Notes: generated from the letters alone by a model not told the origin. Counted from the stretch's first letter, positions 8,792-16,866 are shown. The stretch is 64,000 nucleotides of DNA from Amycolatopsis acidiphila (GCF_021391495.1 NZ_CP090063.1:3472001-3536000), one strand, 5' to 3'. Numbers and translations are program-made.

Positions 8792-9203
8792 TCTCGGCGG
8801 GCACAGACCGGGGTCGGCGGGCACCGGCCGGGTCGCGGTGACTTGGTTCGCCCAGCCTGTTCGTCGGCGGCGCGATCAACGCGACGGGAAAGGCGTCCGA
8901 CGTCCCCCGCTCGATCACCTGGGCCTCGCTGGTGCTCCTGGCGCGGCCGCCGTGGCCGTGATCGGCGGGAAGAAGCACGCTTCCCCCAGGGCGGCTGAAC
9001 GAGGCCGAGCCGTTCGTCACTGAGCGTGTAGCCCCGTTACCCCCCTAGTCGGGGGTCACCCGGCTCCCTAATGGGGTCATTCGGGGACGGGGAGTGACCC
9101 CCGATGACGCTCGGACACCACCGGGTCTAGCCTCACCGCGTGGCAAGGTCTCTTGATCTTGCCTGAACTGCTCATCTAGTGGCTACTTCGAGGGAACACA
9201 ACT
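8792..9203. other. Intergenic region with inverted repeats upstream of the IniB-like gene
   Basis: No convincing gene. An 11-bp perfect inverted repeat TCGGGGGTCAC (9049-9059) / GTGACCCCCGA (9094-9104) with a 34-base spacer, and a weaker GGCAAG (9142-9147) / CTTGCC (9158-9163) repeat, lie 100-155 and 41-62 bases upstream of the IniB-like start and may be regulator sites. At about 8860-8960 a short frame reads LFVGGAINATGKASDVPRS and then breaks; it could be debris of a small membrane-protein gene but is too short to name. Confidence 0.4.
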
Positions 9204-10391
9204 ATGAGCGCGGTGCAGACACTGCACGGATTCGTACTGAACCTCCTGAACGATCAACAGGCTCTGGCGGACTTCGACCACGACCCGCAGGGTGTCCTGA
9301 ACGCCGCCGGGCTGGCTGACGTCACCCCGGCGGACGTGCACGACCTGGTTCCGCTGGTCACGGAGGCCGCGCCGGTCTCCATGGCCGGCGGGACGGACTC
9401 CTTCGCCGCCAACGGCGACCTCGCGACCACGTTGGACGACTCCGTGGCCAGGGGCAGCGCGGTCTCTTCCCCGCTGGTCAGCGACGTCTCTCACGTCGTC
9501 GCCGGCGGGCTGAGCGGGCTGCCCAACCTGAGCGGCGTGTTCGGCGCCACCAGCGACCTGGCCGGTGCGACCGGCCTGAACACCGTCACGGACGAAGCAC
9601 TCCACACCGCCTCCGGCGTCGTGCACGAGGTCGCCGCCGCGGTCGACACCGTGCCGGTGGTCGGGCCACTGGCCGACGCGGAAGACATCGACCTGCAGAA
9701 CACCGCTGCCGCCGTCGGCGACCACGTCTTCGACGGCCAGCTCGTCGGGGCCGTCGTCGACGCCACCACGAACCACCTCGGCGACGCCCTGCTGGCGCAG
9801 ACCGCTGTCGGCACCGTGAGCGCGCTGCCGGGTGTCGGCGGCCCGCTCGGTGACCTGGCCGGCCAGGTGCGGTTCGACGGCGGTGCAGCGCTGGGTATCG
9901 GCAACGAAGCCCTCGGGTCCACCCCGGTGGGCACGCACAGCGGCGAGGCGCTGGCAGACCAGTTCCTCGGCGGGGACTTCGGCCCGGGCGGCGACATGTC
10001 GGACACGCTGGACCACGCCTCGTCCGCCGTCCCGGCGGTGCCCGGGGTTCCGGCCCTCCCTGCGGTGCCCGGGGTTCCGGCCGTGCCCGCCCTGCCGGCC
10101 GTGTCCGCCCTGCCGGCGGTGCCGCACCTTCCGGCCCTCCCGGCCGTGCCCGCGATCCCGGCCTCGGGCGATGTCGTCAGCTCGGTGACCGACACCGCCG
10201 GCCATGGCGGCGCGCACCTGCCCGTCGTGGACCACACCCTGGGCTCGCTCGGCGACTCCGGCGTCACGGACCTGCACCAGGACGTGGCCAGTGTGCACAG
10301 TCACGTCTACAGCATCGTCAGCCCCCAGGCCGACGATCTGGACCTGCACGGCACGGACAACCCGCTCGACCACTTCGGCCTCGGCCTCTGA
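9204..10391 (+). CDS. IniB N-terminal-domain protein with a proline/valine-rich repeat tract
   Basis: 395 residues from ATG 9204. Residues 1-55 (TLHGFVLNLLNDQQALADF, then GVLNAAGLADVTPADVHDLVPLV) match the IniB N-terminal domain, known from the isoniazid-inducible, cell-wall-stress gene iniB of mycobacteria. The rest is low-complexity Gly/Ala/Val/Asp sequence. Residues about 275-320 form a tract of repeated PAVPGVPALPAVP-type units. No signal peptide or membrane segment is evident. The iniA and iniC dynamin-like partners are not adjacent. It stands alone, with a 400-base upstream region carrying inverted repeats and a strong hairpin behind it. A role in envelope stress is inferred from the domain only. 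Confidence 0.75.
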   Translation: MSAVQTLHGFVLNLLNDQQALADFDHDPQGVLNAAGLADVTPADVHDLVPLVTEAAPVSMAGGTDSFAANGDLATTLDDSVARGSAVSSPLVSDVSHVVAGGLSGLPNLSGVFGATSDLAGATGLNTVTDEALHTASGVVHEVAAAVDTVPVVGPLADAEDIDLQNTAAAVGDHVFDGQLVGAVVDATTNHLGDALLAQTAVGTVSALPGVGGPLGDLAGQVRFDGGAALGIGNEALGSTPVGTHSGEALADQFLGGDFGPGGDMSDTLDHASSAVPAVPGVPALPAVPGVPAVPALPAVSALPAVPHLPALPAVPAIPASGDVVSSVTDTAGHGGAHLPVVDHTLGSLGDSGVTDLHQDVASVHSHVYSIVSPQADDLDLHGTDNPLDHFGLGL

Positions 10392-10445
10392 GGGTGAGCA
10401 CCGCGGGTCCGGGTCTCCCAGCGAGAGGCGCGGACCTGCGGTCGT

Positions 10446-10503
10446 GCAGAGCCCCGGTATGAAGTCGATCCACGAAAGGATCGTCTCCGTACCGGGGCTC
10501 TGC
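10446..10503 (+). terminator. Long nested hairpin after the IniB-like gene
   Basis: GCAGAGCCCCGGTA (10446-10459) pairs perfectly with TACCGGGGCTCTGC (10490-10503). Inside the loop, CGATCC (10466-10471) pairs with GGATCG (10478-10483) around ACGAAA. It is followed by GTCTTT. It lies 55 bases after the IniB-like stop codon and before the TetR promoter, so a transcription terminator is the simplest reading. The two-tier stem could also be a stable structured RNA or mRNA 3' end. Confidence 0.65.
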
Positions 10504-10559
10504 GTCTTTCCGTGAGGTGTTCGAGCGGCGCAGGCGCACCTGGCGTCCCTCGGCCGCCG

Positions 10560-10578
10560 AATCAATCAGTGATTGATT
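10560..10578. promoter_or_regulatory. TetR operator (19-bp perfect palindrome)
   Basis: AATCAATCA (10560-10568), a single G, then TGATTGATT (10570-10578): perfect dyad symmetry in an otherwise GC-rich stretch, ending 30 bases before the GTG start of the TetR gene. Size and position fit an autoregulatory TetR operator controlling the downstream three-gene operon. Confidence 0.75.
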
Positions 10579-10608
10579 CGGCGCTGGGGAACGTGCTGTG
10601 CTGGTCGG

Positions 10609-11181
10609 GTGCGAAACACCGACGCCACCACCCGGGAGCGCCTGCTGACCGTGGCCGAGCGGCTGTTGCTGGAACCCGGCTACGACGCGGTGTCCGTGCG
10701 GGCGATCAACAGCGCGGCGGCCATGAACCCGGCGGCCGTGCACTACCACTTCGGTTCCAAGGACGCACTGGTCGCCGCACTGCTGGAGGCCCGGCTCGCG
10801 CCCGTGTGGCAGCGGCGGCTGGACGAGGTCGCCGAGCGGCGGCGGGGTGGCTGGGTGCCCACGGTGGCGGAACTGGTCGATCTCGTGGTGACGCCGCTCG
10901 CCGAGCTGGCCGCGGACCCGGTCGGGCAGCTGCGGCTGCGGCTGCTGGCCAGGTTCGTGCTCGGACGGCGGGAACCGGCGTGGACGTCGCGGTGGTTCGG
11001 GCTGGGGCCGTGGATCGAGCTGCTGCGGGACGCGCGGCCGGAGCTCTCGAAGACGGGCGCGGCGCACCGGTGGCTGCTCGCCTTCGGACTGGTGCTCCAG
11101 TTCTTCTCCGACGCGATGCCGGGCGAGGTGCCTGTCGACACCCTGCGCACGTTCGTCGCCGCGGGGTTGGCGGGGTCATGA
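10609..11181 (+). CDS. TetR/AcrR family transcriptional regulator
   Basis: About 190 residues from GTG 10609 (VRNTDATTRERLL). An upstream TTG would add 12 residues but falls inside the operator palindrome. The HTH covers residues about 5-52: TRERLLTVAERLLLEPGYDAVSVRAI, then AMNPAAVHYHFGSKDALVAALLE, a textbook TetR DNA-binding domain. The C-terminal helical domain (AELVDLVVTPL, RLLARFVLG) is the ligand pocket and resembles the YfiR/CecR-like type. Its stop codon overlaps the ATG of the next gene (ATGA at 11178), so it is translationally coupled to the Old Yellow Enzyme gene it presumably controls. Confidence 0.9.
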   Translation: MRNTDATTRERLLTVAERLLLEPGYDAVSVRAINSAAAMNPAAVHYHFGSKDALVAALLEARLAPVWQRRLDEVAERRRGGWVPTVAELVDLVVTPLAELAADPVGQLRLRLLARFVLGRREPAWTSRWFGLGPWIELLRDARPELSKTGAAHRWLLAFGLVLQFFSDAMPGEVPVDTLRTFVAAGLAGS

Positions 11182-12335
11182 CCGACGTCTTCGCGCCCGC
11201 GCAACTGGGGCCGGTGCGGCTGCGCAACCGGATCATCAAGGCCGCGACCTTCGAGGGGGCCACCCCGCAGGCCCTGGTCACCGACCGGCTGATCGAGTTC
11301 CACCGGCGTCCGGCCCGCGGCGGGGTGGGGATGACGACGGTCGCCTACTGCGCGGTCTCCCCGGAGGGCAGGACCGACCGGCACCAGATCTGGATGCGCG
11401 ACGAGGCGGTGCCCGGGTTGCGGCGGCTGACCGAAGCGGTGCACGCGGAGGGTGCGGCGGTGAGCGCGCAGATCGGACACGCCGGGCCGGTCGCGAACGC
11501 GGCGTCGAACCGGCTGCCCGCGCTGGCACCGGGACGGTTCCCCAACCCGCTGGGCACGCGGATGACCCGAGCGGCCACAGTGGACGATCTGGACCGGGTC
11601 GTGCGCGCGCACGCCGGAGCGGCGCGACTGGCCGTCGAAGCCGGCTTCGACGCCGTCGAGATCCACTTCGGACACAACTATCTGGTCAGCTCGTTCCTCA
11701 GCCCGAGGCTGAACCGCAGGCGGGACTCCTACGGCGGAGCACTGGAGAACCGTGCCCGGCTGGCACTGGAGATCGCGCGGGCGGTCCGGGACGCGGTGGG
11801 CGACCGGATCGCGGTGACGGCGAAGCTCAACATGGACGACGGGGTGCCCGGCGGGTTCTGGCTGGACGAGAGCGTGCGGGTCGCGCGGTGGCTGGAGGCG
11901 GACGGGACCGTCGACGCACTGGAGCTGACCGCCGGCAGTTCGTTGCTGAACCCGATGTACTTGTTCACCGGGGACGCGCCGCTGCGGGAGTTCGCCGCGC
12001 AGTTCCCGCCGCCGCTGCGGTGGGGCGTGCGGGCGGCCGGTGGCGCTTTCCTGCGCAGTTACCCGTTCGAGGAGGCCTACCTGCTCGAACGGGCACGCCA
12101 GTTCCGCGCGGCGCTCGACCTGCCGCTGATCCTGCTGGGCGGGATCACCCGGCTGGAGACGATGGAACAGGCACTGGCGGAGGGTTTCGCGTTCGTCGCG
12201 ATGGCACGCGCGCTGCTGCGCGAGCCCGACCTGCCGCTGCGGCTGCGCTCCGGGGCCCGCTCGCTGTGCGTGCACTGCAACAAGTGCATGCCGACGATCT
12301 ACCGTGGGACGCGCTGTGTGCTGGCGGCCGGATGA
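11178..12335 (+). CDS. NADH:flavin oxidoreductase, Old Yellow Enzyme family
   Basis: 385 residues. FMN-dependent ene-reductase TIM barrel: it starts FAPAQLGPVRLRNRIIKAATFEG, has the active-site-region segments AQIGHAG and VEIHFGHNYLVSSFLSP (H-x-x-N type), then RRDSYGGALENRARL, and the C-terminal phosphate-binding part LILLGGITRLETMEQALAEGFAFVAMARALLREPDL. The tail has a C-x-x-C-x-x-C-like cluster (CVHCNKC) reminiscent of the 2,4-dienoyl-CoA reductase group, but there is no long iron-sulfur/FAD extension. It overlaps its neighbours by four bases on both sides (ATGA), so it forms an operon with the TetR and SDR genes. It likely reduces an activated C=C bond. Confidence 0.88.
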   Translation: MTDVFAPAQLGPVRLRNRIIKAATFEGATPQALVTDRLIEFHRRPARGGVGMTTVAYCAVSPEGRTDRHQIWMRDEAVPGLRRLTEAVHAEGAAVSAQIGHAGPVANAASNRLPALAPGRFPNPLGTRMTRAATVDDLDRVVRAHAGAARLAVEAGFDAVEIHFGHNYLVSSFLSPRLNRRRDSYGGALENRARLALEIARAVRDAVGDRIAVTAKLNMDDGVPGGFWLDESVRVARWLEADGTVDALELTAGSSLLNPMYLFTGDAPLREFAAQFPPPLRWGVRAAGGAFLRSYPFEEAYLLERARQFRAALDLPLILLGGITRLETMEQALAEGFAFVAMARALLREPDLPLRLRSGARSLCVHCNKCMPTIYRGTRCVLAAG

Positions 12336-13066
12336 TCGCCGTGACGGGGTCCGCGTCGGGGATCGGCGCCGCCGTGGTGCCGGCGCTGCGGGCGGAGGGA
12401 CACGACGTGATCGGCGTGGACCTGCGGGACGCGCAGGTGCGTGCGGACCTGGGCACTCCCGACGGCCGGCAGCGCGCGATCGACGGGGTGCTGGACCGGT
12501 GCGGGGGTTCGCTGGAGGGGCTCGTGCTGTGTGCCGGGCTCGGACCGCACACGCCGGATCCGGTGCGGATCATCGAAGTGAACTACCGGGGGGCGGTCAC
12601 GGTGCTGGACGGGCTGTTCCCCGCGCTGCGCACGGCGGCGGTGGCCGTGTCGTCGTCGGCCTCGACGATGGTGCGGTGGGCGGACAACCCGATCGCACGC
12701 GGCGAAGAGGCCGCCGCGCTGGCGGACGCCGGTGAGTACCGGGGACAGCTGGCGTACGCGTGGTCGAAGAACGCGCTGACGGTCGCGGTGCGCAGCCGGG
12801 TCGCCGAGTGGGGCGCCGCCGGCGTGCGGCTGAACACGGTGGCCCCTGGCGCGGTCGACACGCCGCTGCTGGCGGGTGGCCTGGCCGACCCCCGCTACGG
12901 CGACGCGATCCGGAACTACCGAGCACCGATCCCGCGGCACGGCAGGCCGGCGGAGGTGGCCGCGCTGATCGTCTACCTGCTGGGCCCGCGCGCCGGGTAC
13001 GTCCACGGCGCTCAGTTCATGATCGACGGCGGGTCGGACGCACTGATGCGACCCACGGAGTTCTGA
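12332..13066 (+). CDS. Short-chain dehydrogenase similar to 3-alpha-hydroxysteroid dehydrogenase/carbonyl reductase
   Basis: 244 residues. Cofactor motif TGSASGIG (residues 5-12), the acidic VDLRDA after strand 2 (NAD preference), catalytic serine in VSSSAS (107-111), and Y142-x-x-x-K146 in YAWSK. The pattern LEGLVLCAGLGPHT, the long insertion between the Ser and Tyr motifs, and the ending YVHGAQ-x-MIDGG-x-DA-x-MRPT-x-F closely follow the Comamonas testosteroni HsdA enzyme as I remember it. This enzyme class reduces 3-oxo steroids and xenobiotic carbonyls. It is coupled to the ene-reductase (ATGA overlap), suggesting sequential reduction of an enone. The exact substrate is inference. Confidence 0.85.
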   Translation: MIAVTGSASGIGAAVVPALRAEGHDVIGVDLRDAQVRADLGTPDGRQRAIDGVLDRCGGSLEGLVLCAGLGPHTPDPVRIIEVNYRGAVTVLDGLFPALRTAAVAVSSSASTMVRWADNPIARGEEAAALADAGEYRGQLAYAWSKNALTVAVRSRVAEWGAAGVRLNTVAPGAVDTPLLAGGLADPRYGDAIRNYRAPIPRHGRPAEVAALIVYLLGPRAGYVHGAQFMIDGGSDALMRPTEF

Positions 13067-13251
13067 AGGACGCTGCGTAACCGGCTCCCGGCCTGCAGGC
13101 CCGGCTGCCACCTGACCGAGGGCTCGCCCACTTTCCGGCACCGGCCCGTACCCAGCGCGCGCCCGCGGCGGTCGGTAAATGGCTGGCGCGCATCCCGATG
13201 GAGCGGGGACGATCTCGTATCGCGCTCGGCCCGTCCGGAGAGGAAGTCGTG

Positions 13252-14772
13252 ATGACCGTTCTCGCGTCCCGACCCGAAGTCCGCGCGGTGGCCGGGACAT
13301 TGCGCGGCAGCAGGGAGGCGGGTCTGGCGGTCTTCCGTGGCATCCCGTTCACCGAGCCGCCGGTCGGCGCGCTGCGTTTCGCCGCACCGCGGCCGGTACG
13401 GCGGTGGAGCGGGGTGCGGGAGGCTGTGACCTACGGGCCGCCGCCCCCACAGGCCGGTGCGTTCGCTATGGACGCGCTGTCGCGGGACGCGGCGGGGGAC
13501 TGGCTGACGCTCAACGTCTGGTCGCCCGACCCCGGCCCGGGCGCGGGGCTGCCGGTCATGGTGTGGATCCAGGGCGGCGCCTACGCGATCGGCATGGCCA
13601 ACCTCCCCGAGTACGACGGCGGCCGCCTCGCGCGGGACGGCGGCGTCGTCGTGGTGACCTTCAACTACCGCGTGGGCATCGAGGGCTTCGCGCAGCTCGA
13701 CGGCGCGCCCGCCAACCGAGGCCTGCTCGACCAGGTCGCCGCGCTGGAGTGGGTGCGTGACAACATCCGGGCTTTCGGCGGCGACCCTGATCAAGTCACG
13801 GTCTTCGGCGAGTCGGCGGGCGCCGGATCGGTCGCGGCGCTGCTGGCGATGCCGTGTGCGGCTGGGCTCTTCCGCCGGGCCGTCGCGCAGAGCGTGCCGG
13901 GCACGTTCTTCTCGGCGGAGCTCGCCGCCGACATCGCCGCCGCCTGCGCCGCCGAGACGGGGCTGCGTCCCACGGTGGCCGACCTGTCCGCCGTGGCCCC
14001 GGCCCGACTGGCCGCCGCCGGTGACGCGGTCACCGCCAAGATGGGCCGGTGGGCGGGGCGCTGGGGCCAGGCCGCGCACAGGTCGATCCCGTTCTCGCCC
14101 GTCGTCGACGGCGATGTCCTGCCCGCCACCCCTTGGCAGGCCCTGGCCGAGGGCGCCGGCCGGGACATCGAACTCCTCGTCGGCCACACCCGCGACGAGC
14201 AGCGGCTGTTCACCGCGCTGGACGGCTTGCTCGGCCAGGTGACGCCGGAGCAGGCGGCGACCGCACTGGAAGTCTTCGCCCCCGGCCCGGACGGTGCACG
14301 CCGGTACCGCGACGGCTTCCCGGCCGCCGGCCCGGACGAGCTGTACCAACTGGTCAACTCCGACTGGCTGTTCCGGATGCCGACACTCCACCTCGCCCAG
14401 GCGCAGACCACGGCCGGCGGCCGTGCCCACCTCTACGAGCTCACCTGGCCCGCCCCGGGGATGGGCGGTGCCCTCGGTGCCTGCCACGGGCTCGACGTGC
14501 CACTCGTCTTCGGCAACCTGGACAGCGGGGGGCCTGCCATGCTGATCGGTGAGGACGCCGCTGCCGAGGCAGCGGCGCTGTCCACGGACATCCGTGGCGT
14601 GTGGACGGCGTTCGCCACCCACGGCGACCCCGGCTGGCCCGCGTACGACACCGGCCAGCGCCTCGTGCGGCTCTTCGACACCCGCCCGGCGGTCACTGCT
14701 TACCCGGAAGAGGCCTCCCGGCTGATCTGGCAGGACCACACCTTTTCCGTGCTGCCACTGCTCGGCCGGTAG
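13252..14772 (+). CDS. Type B carboxylesterase/lipase
   Basis: 506 residues from ATG 13252, which is preceded by a good GAGAGGAAG ribosome site; a longer in-frame start at 13198 lacks one. The alpha/beta-hydrolase signature is clear: FRGIPFTEPPVGALRF, oxyanion-hole VMVWIQGGAYAIG, nucleophile elbow FGESAGAGS with Ser188, and a histidine at about 412 in CHGLDVPLVFGN. The usual NEDCLxLN motif is altered to DWLTLNVWSP. The protein shows no signal peptide. It is encoded 185 bases after the SDR gene on the same strand; an ester-hydrolysis step in the same catabolic context is possible but unproven. It is convergent with the YqeY-like gene. Confidence 0.9.
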   Translation: MTVLASRPEVRAVAGTLRGSREAGLAVFRGIPFTEPPVGALRFAAPRPVRRWSGVREAVTYGPPPPQAGAFAMDALSRDAAGDWLTLNVWSPDPGPGAGLPVMVWIQGGAYAIGMANLPEYDGGRLARDGGVVVVTFNYRVGIEGFAQLDGAPANRGLLDQVAALEWVRDNIRAFGGDPDQVTVFGESAGAGSVAALLAMPCAAGLFRRAVAQSVPGTFFSAELAADIAAACAAETGLRPTVADLSAVAPARLAAAGDAVTAKMGRWAGRWGQAAHRSIPFSPVVDGDVLPATPWQALAEGAGRDIELLVGHTRDEQRLFTALDGLLGQVTPEQAATALEVFAPGPDGARRYRDGFPAAGPDELYQLVNSDWLFRMPTLHLAQAQTTAGGRAHLYELTWPAPGMGGALGACHGLDVPLVFGNLDSGGPAMLIGEDAAAEAAALSTDIRGVWTAFATHGDPGWPAYDTGQRLVRLFDTRPAVTAYPEEASRLIWQDHTFSVLPLLGR

Positions 14773-14823
14773 CGTCGACCGGCCCACGATCCCGGACGCA
14801 GGGATATCGTCCGCGGGTTGGGC

Positions 14824-15174
14824 TTATCGCAGGTACCGGCTCAGCACCACGGCCTCCGCCCGGAGCCGCTCGGCAAGGTCCTCGCGGCCGAGTTGCCCAT
14901 ACTGCTGCGCGGCGGCCGAGCGCTCCTGCACCTCGTTCTCGACGATCGACGGTAGATCGGCCTCGGTGAGGTGACGGCGTTCTGCTTCCGCCGCGCCCAG
15001 GCCGGTCGCCGCTCCCGCGACGTGTTCGTTCCCGGTGACGCTGTCCGACGCGCTGTCGACGGGGACGGCCTCGGCATTGTCGATCGCGGCCAAGGCGGAG
15101 CGGAGTGCCGTGACGGCGACGCGGTCCCGGGCCTTGAGAGCCGCTGTCAGGTCGTCACGCAGGCTGGTGCGCAT
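14824..15174 (-). CDS. GatB/YqeY domain-containing protein
   Basis: About 116 residues from ATG 15174; an in-frame start at 15201 would add nine residues. It matches the YqeY family, related to the tail domain of the aspartyl/glutamyl-tRNA amidotransferase GatB: MRTSLRDDLTAALKARDRVAVTALRSALAAIDNAEAV at the start, and RRHLTEADLPSIVENEVQERSAAAQQYGQLGREDLAERLRAEA later. It is slightly shorter than the usual 150 residues but has both conserved halves. Cellular role unclear in the family; a tRNA-binding function is suggested by homology. It is monocistronic and convergent with the esterase gene. Confidence 0.85.
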   Translation of the reverse strand: MRTSLRDDLTAALKARDRVAVTALRSALAAIDNAEAVPVDSASDSVTGNEHVAGAATGLGAAEAERRHLTEADLPSIVENEVQERSAAAQQYGQLGREDLAERLRAEAVVLSRYLR

Positions 15175-15294
15175 CTGACGATCTTCCCAGCACCCGGCCA
15201 ACTCGAGCGACTCATTTTCCTGGCGCCGCAGCCCGGAGTCGGCGGGCTGCGGGTGCTGTCACGGCTGTTTCCGGATTCCGTCCGCAGGACGACC

Positions 15295-15490
15295 AGAGCC
15301 GGCCGCGGGTTTGCGCGGTCCCCGCCTCCTCGGTGCGGTTGCGCGCGCGCAGCTTGGCCATGGCGCTGGAGAGGTAGTTGCGCACTGTGCCCTCGGCCAG
15401 GAACAGCCGCGCCGCGATCTCGGCGTTGCTCGCCCGTCCACGATCGCGCGCAGCAGTTCGCGTTCCCGGTCGGCCCGAGCGACGTGACCA
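15295..15490 (-). pseudogene. Frameshifted remnant of a LuxR/NarL-type response regulator (HTH end only)
   Basis: On the minus strand the frame reads RERELLRAIVDG and, after a one-base shift near 15432, continues as ASNAEIAARLFLAEGTVRNYLSSAMAKLRARNRTEEA. Together these make a NarL/FixJ-type C-terminal helix-turn-helix. The receiver domain is missing, the natural stop is lost, and the frame is broken. The sequence ends abruptly at about 15490, where a LacI remnant on the opposite strand begins, so the two fragments sit back to back at a deletion scar. Confidence 0.75.
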
Positions 15491-15675
15491 ACCCGCCGCC
15501 GACCCGGTACGTCCTGCCGCTGGCCGAGATGAGCACGATGACCGCCCGGCTGCTGCTCGACCGCATGCAGCACCCGCGCGACGCGGCTCCGGCGGAGCCG
15601 AACGTGATGCGCTTCGAGGGCAGGCTCGTGGTCCGGGAGTCCACGGCGCCGCCGCGGTCGCACGAGCTCAGCTGA
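15481..15675 (+). pseudogene. 3' remnant of a LacI-family regulator
   Basis: An open stretch of about 64 codons to the stop at 15673-15675 matches only the C-terminal end of LacI-type repressors: AEMSTMTARLLLDRMQ, then RFEGRLVVRESTAPP, the last strand and tail of the sugar-binding domain. There is no HTH and no start site. It overlaps the GntR gene end by eight bases. Taken with the LuxR remnant next to it, this is the debris of a larger deleted segment. Confidence 0.7.
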
Positions 15676-16336
15676 CCTGGAAGACCTCGGGGTGCTGCGC
15701 GAGCTCGACCCGGGTGCGGCGGATGTGCAGTTCCAGGATGCGCTCGGCGGAGGTGTGGTCGCGGTCGCGCAGGGCCTCGATGAGCAGCCGGTGCTCGGAG
15801 CCGATGATCCAGCGGCGGCGCTCGCCGGTGAGCCTGGTGAACGCGCGGCGGTAGTGCTGGGTGGTGTCCCACAGCCGGGCCACGATCGACGCCAGCTCCT
15901 CGGCCTGGTGGTGGCGGTAGGTGGCCCAGTGCAGCTCCCGGTCGAGCACCAGGAACTCCTCGACGCCGGGTGCCTGCTCGATCCGGTCCTGCAGCCGGGC
16001 CAGCCCGGCGATGTCGTCGTCGGACAGCCGGGGTGCGGACTCGGCGAGCAGCAGGGGCTCCACCCGCTCGCGGATCTTGTAGCTGAGCTCGCATTCGCGC
16101 ATGTCCATGCTGGTGACCCACGCGCCCTGGTTCGACCGCAGGGTGACCAGGCCGCGCGACTGCAGGATGCGCAGCGCCTCGCGCACCGGCAGCCGGCTGG
16201 TCCGCAGCTGTTCGGCGAGCTCGTCCTGGATGATCCGGGTGCCGGGCGGGAGCGTGCCGTTCAGGATCTGTTCGCGGATCTCCTCGGCGATGCGCTGGCT
16301 CGCGACGGCCGCCGGCACGCCAGTGCGACCAGTCAC
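15668..16336 (-). CDS. GntR family regulator, FadR/FCD subfamily
   Basis: 222 residues. The winged HTH spans residues about 14-75 (RIAEEIREQILNGTLPPGTRI, then LAEQLRTSRLPVREALRILQSRGLVTLRSNQGAWV), followed by an all-helical FCD ligand domain (residues about 85-210) with the metal-binding-type pattern ELHWATYRHH and EHRLLIEALRDRD. FCD proteins usually sense organic acids. It is the second gene of an operon with the VOC protein (17-base gap) and is divergent from the E1-E2 dehydrogenase operon. It most likely regulates both through the TGGATCCA sites in the shared promoter. Confidence 0.92.
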   Translation of the reverse strand: MTGRTGVPAAVASQRIAEEIREQILNGTLPPGTRIIQDELAEQLRTSRLPVREALRILQSRGLVTLRSNQGAWVTSMDMRECELSYKIRERVEPLLLAESAPRLSDDDIAGLARLQDRIEQAPGVEEFLVLDRELHWATYRHHQAEELASIVARLWDTTQHYRRAFTRLTGERRRWIIGSEHRLLIEALRDRDHTSAERILELHIRRTRVELAQHPEVFQVS

Positions 16337-16353
16337 CCTCGGCTCCTTCCGGG

Positions 16354-16857
16354 TCAGGCGAAGGCTTCGGGGTTGCGATGGAACGCCTTGCCGTGCGGAT
16401 AGGACACTAGCTCACACTGCAGACCCCACGGCGACAGGAAGTACACCCAGCGTTGCCCTTCGTGCGGCCCCTTGCTGGCGGTCGGCTCCCCGAGCACGCG
16501 CAGGCCGCGCCGGCGCAGATCGGCGATCGCGGTGTCGAGGTCCTCGACGTAGAACGCCAGGTGGTGCCCGCCGATGTCGCTGTTGCGCGGTGGGTCGAGA
16601 CGCTGGTCGGGCGCCTGGTACTCGAAGACCTCGAGGACCGCCTGCCCGCCGAGCCGGTAGAAGTGCAGCCGCGGCGCCACGGCCCGTTCGTGCACGCCGA
16701 GATGCTCGCGCATCCAGCTGCCGTGGTCGTCGCGCAGCGGGCCGAGCGTGTACAGGTACTCGCACCCGAGGACGTCGACGAAGAACTCACGGGCCTGGTC
16801 GAGATCGGGGACGGTGATCCCGAGGTGATCGACATGAGTGAGGCCGGGGATGGGCAC
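16354..16857 (-). CDS. VOC (glyoxalase/extradiol dioxygenase-fold) protein
   Basis: 167 residues from GTG 16857, which has a GGAGCT ribosome site seven bases upstream; longer in-frame extensions run into the regulatory region. Two beta-alpha-beta-beta-beta modules are visible: GLTHVDHLGITVPDLDQAREFFVDVLG with a candidate metal histidine, then GGHHLAFYVEDLDTAIADLRRRG. LSPWGLQCELVSYP carries the late glutamate. H-H-E type metal ligands are present, so it may be catalytically active. Related proteins include glyoxalases, fosfomycin-resistance enzymes and methylmalonyl-CoA epimerase. Its link to a 2-oxoacid dehydrogenase operon suggests it prepares or isomerises the 2-oxo acid substrate, but this is inference. 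Confidence 0.85.
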   Translation of the reverse strand: MPIPGLTHVDHLGITVPDLDQAREFFVDVLGCEYLYTLGPLRDDHGSWMREHLGVHERAVAPRLHFYRLGGQAVLEVFEYQAPDQRLDPPRNSDIGGHHLAFYVEDLDTAIADLRRRGLRVLGEPTASKGPHEGQRWVYFLSPWGLQCELVSYPHGKAFHRNPEAFA

Positions 16858-16866
16858 GACAGCTCC

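Noticed and set aside
8625..9023. Possible small gene downstream of MarR
   Set aside because: The first part is an out-of-frame reading of marR. The remainder holds one membrane-like snippet that is broken by a stop, and there is no plausible start.
10027..10170. Short repeats considered as a CRISPR or VNTR array
   Set aside because: The repeats are in-frame Pro/Val/Ala codons of the IniB-like gene with variable sequence and no spacers.
12299..13300. Minus-strand frame of 333 codons opposite the HsdA-like SDR
   Set aside because: Arg/Pro/His-rich antisense of a gene with intact catalytic motifs; no ribosome site or domain.
15147..16121. Minus-strand frame of 324 codons spanning the LuxR remnant and part of the GntR gene
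   Set aside because: It reads GntR codons in the wrong frame and then the remnant in mixed frames; no continuous protein family is visible.
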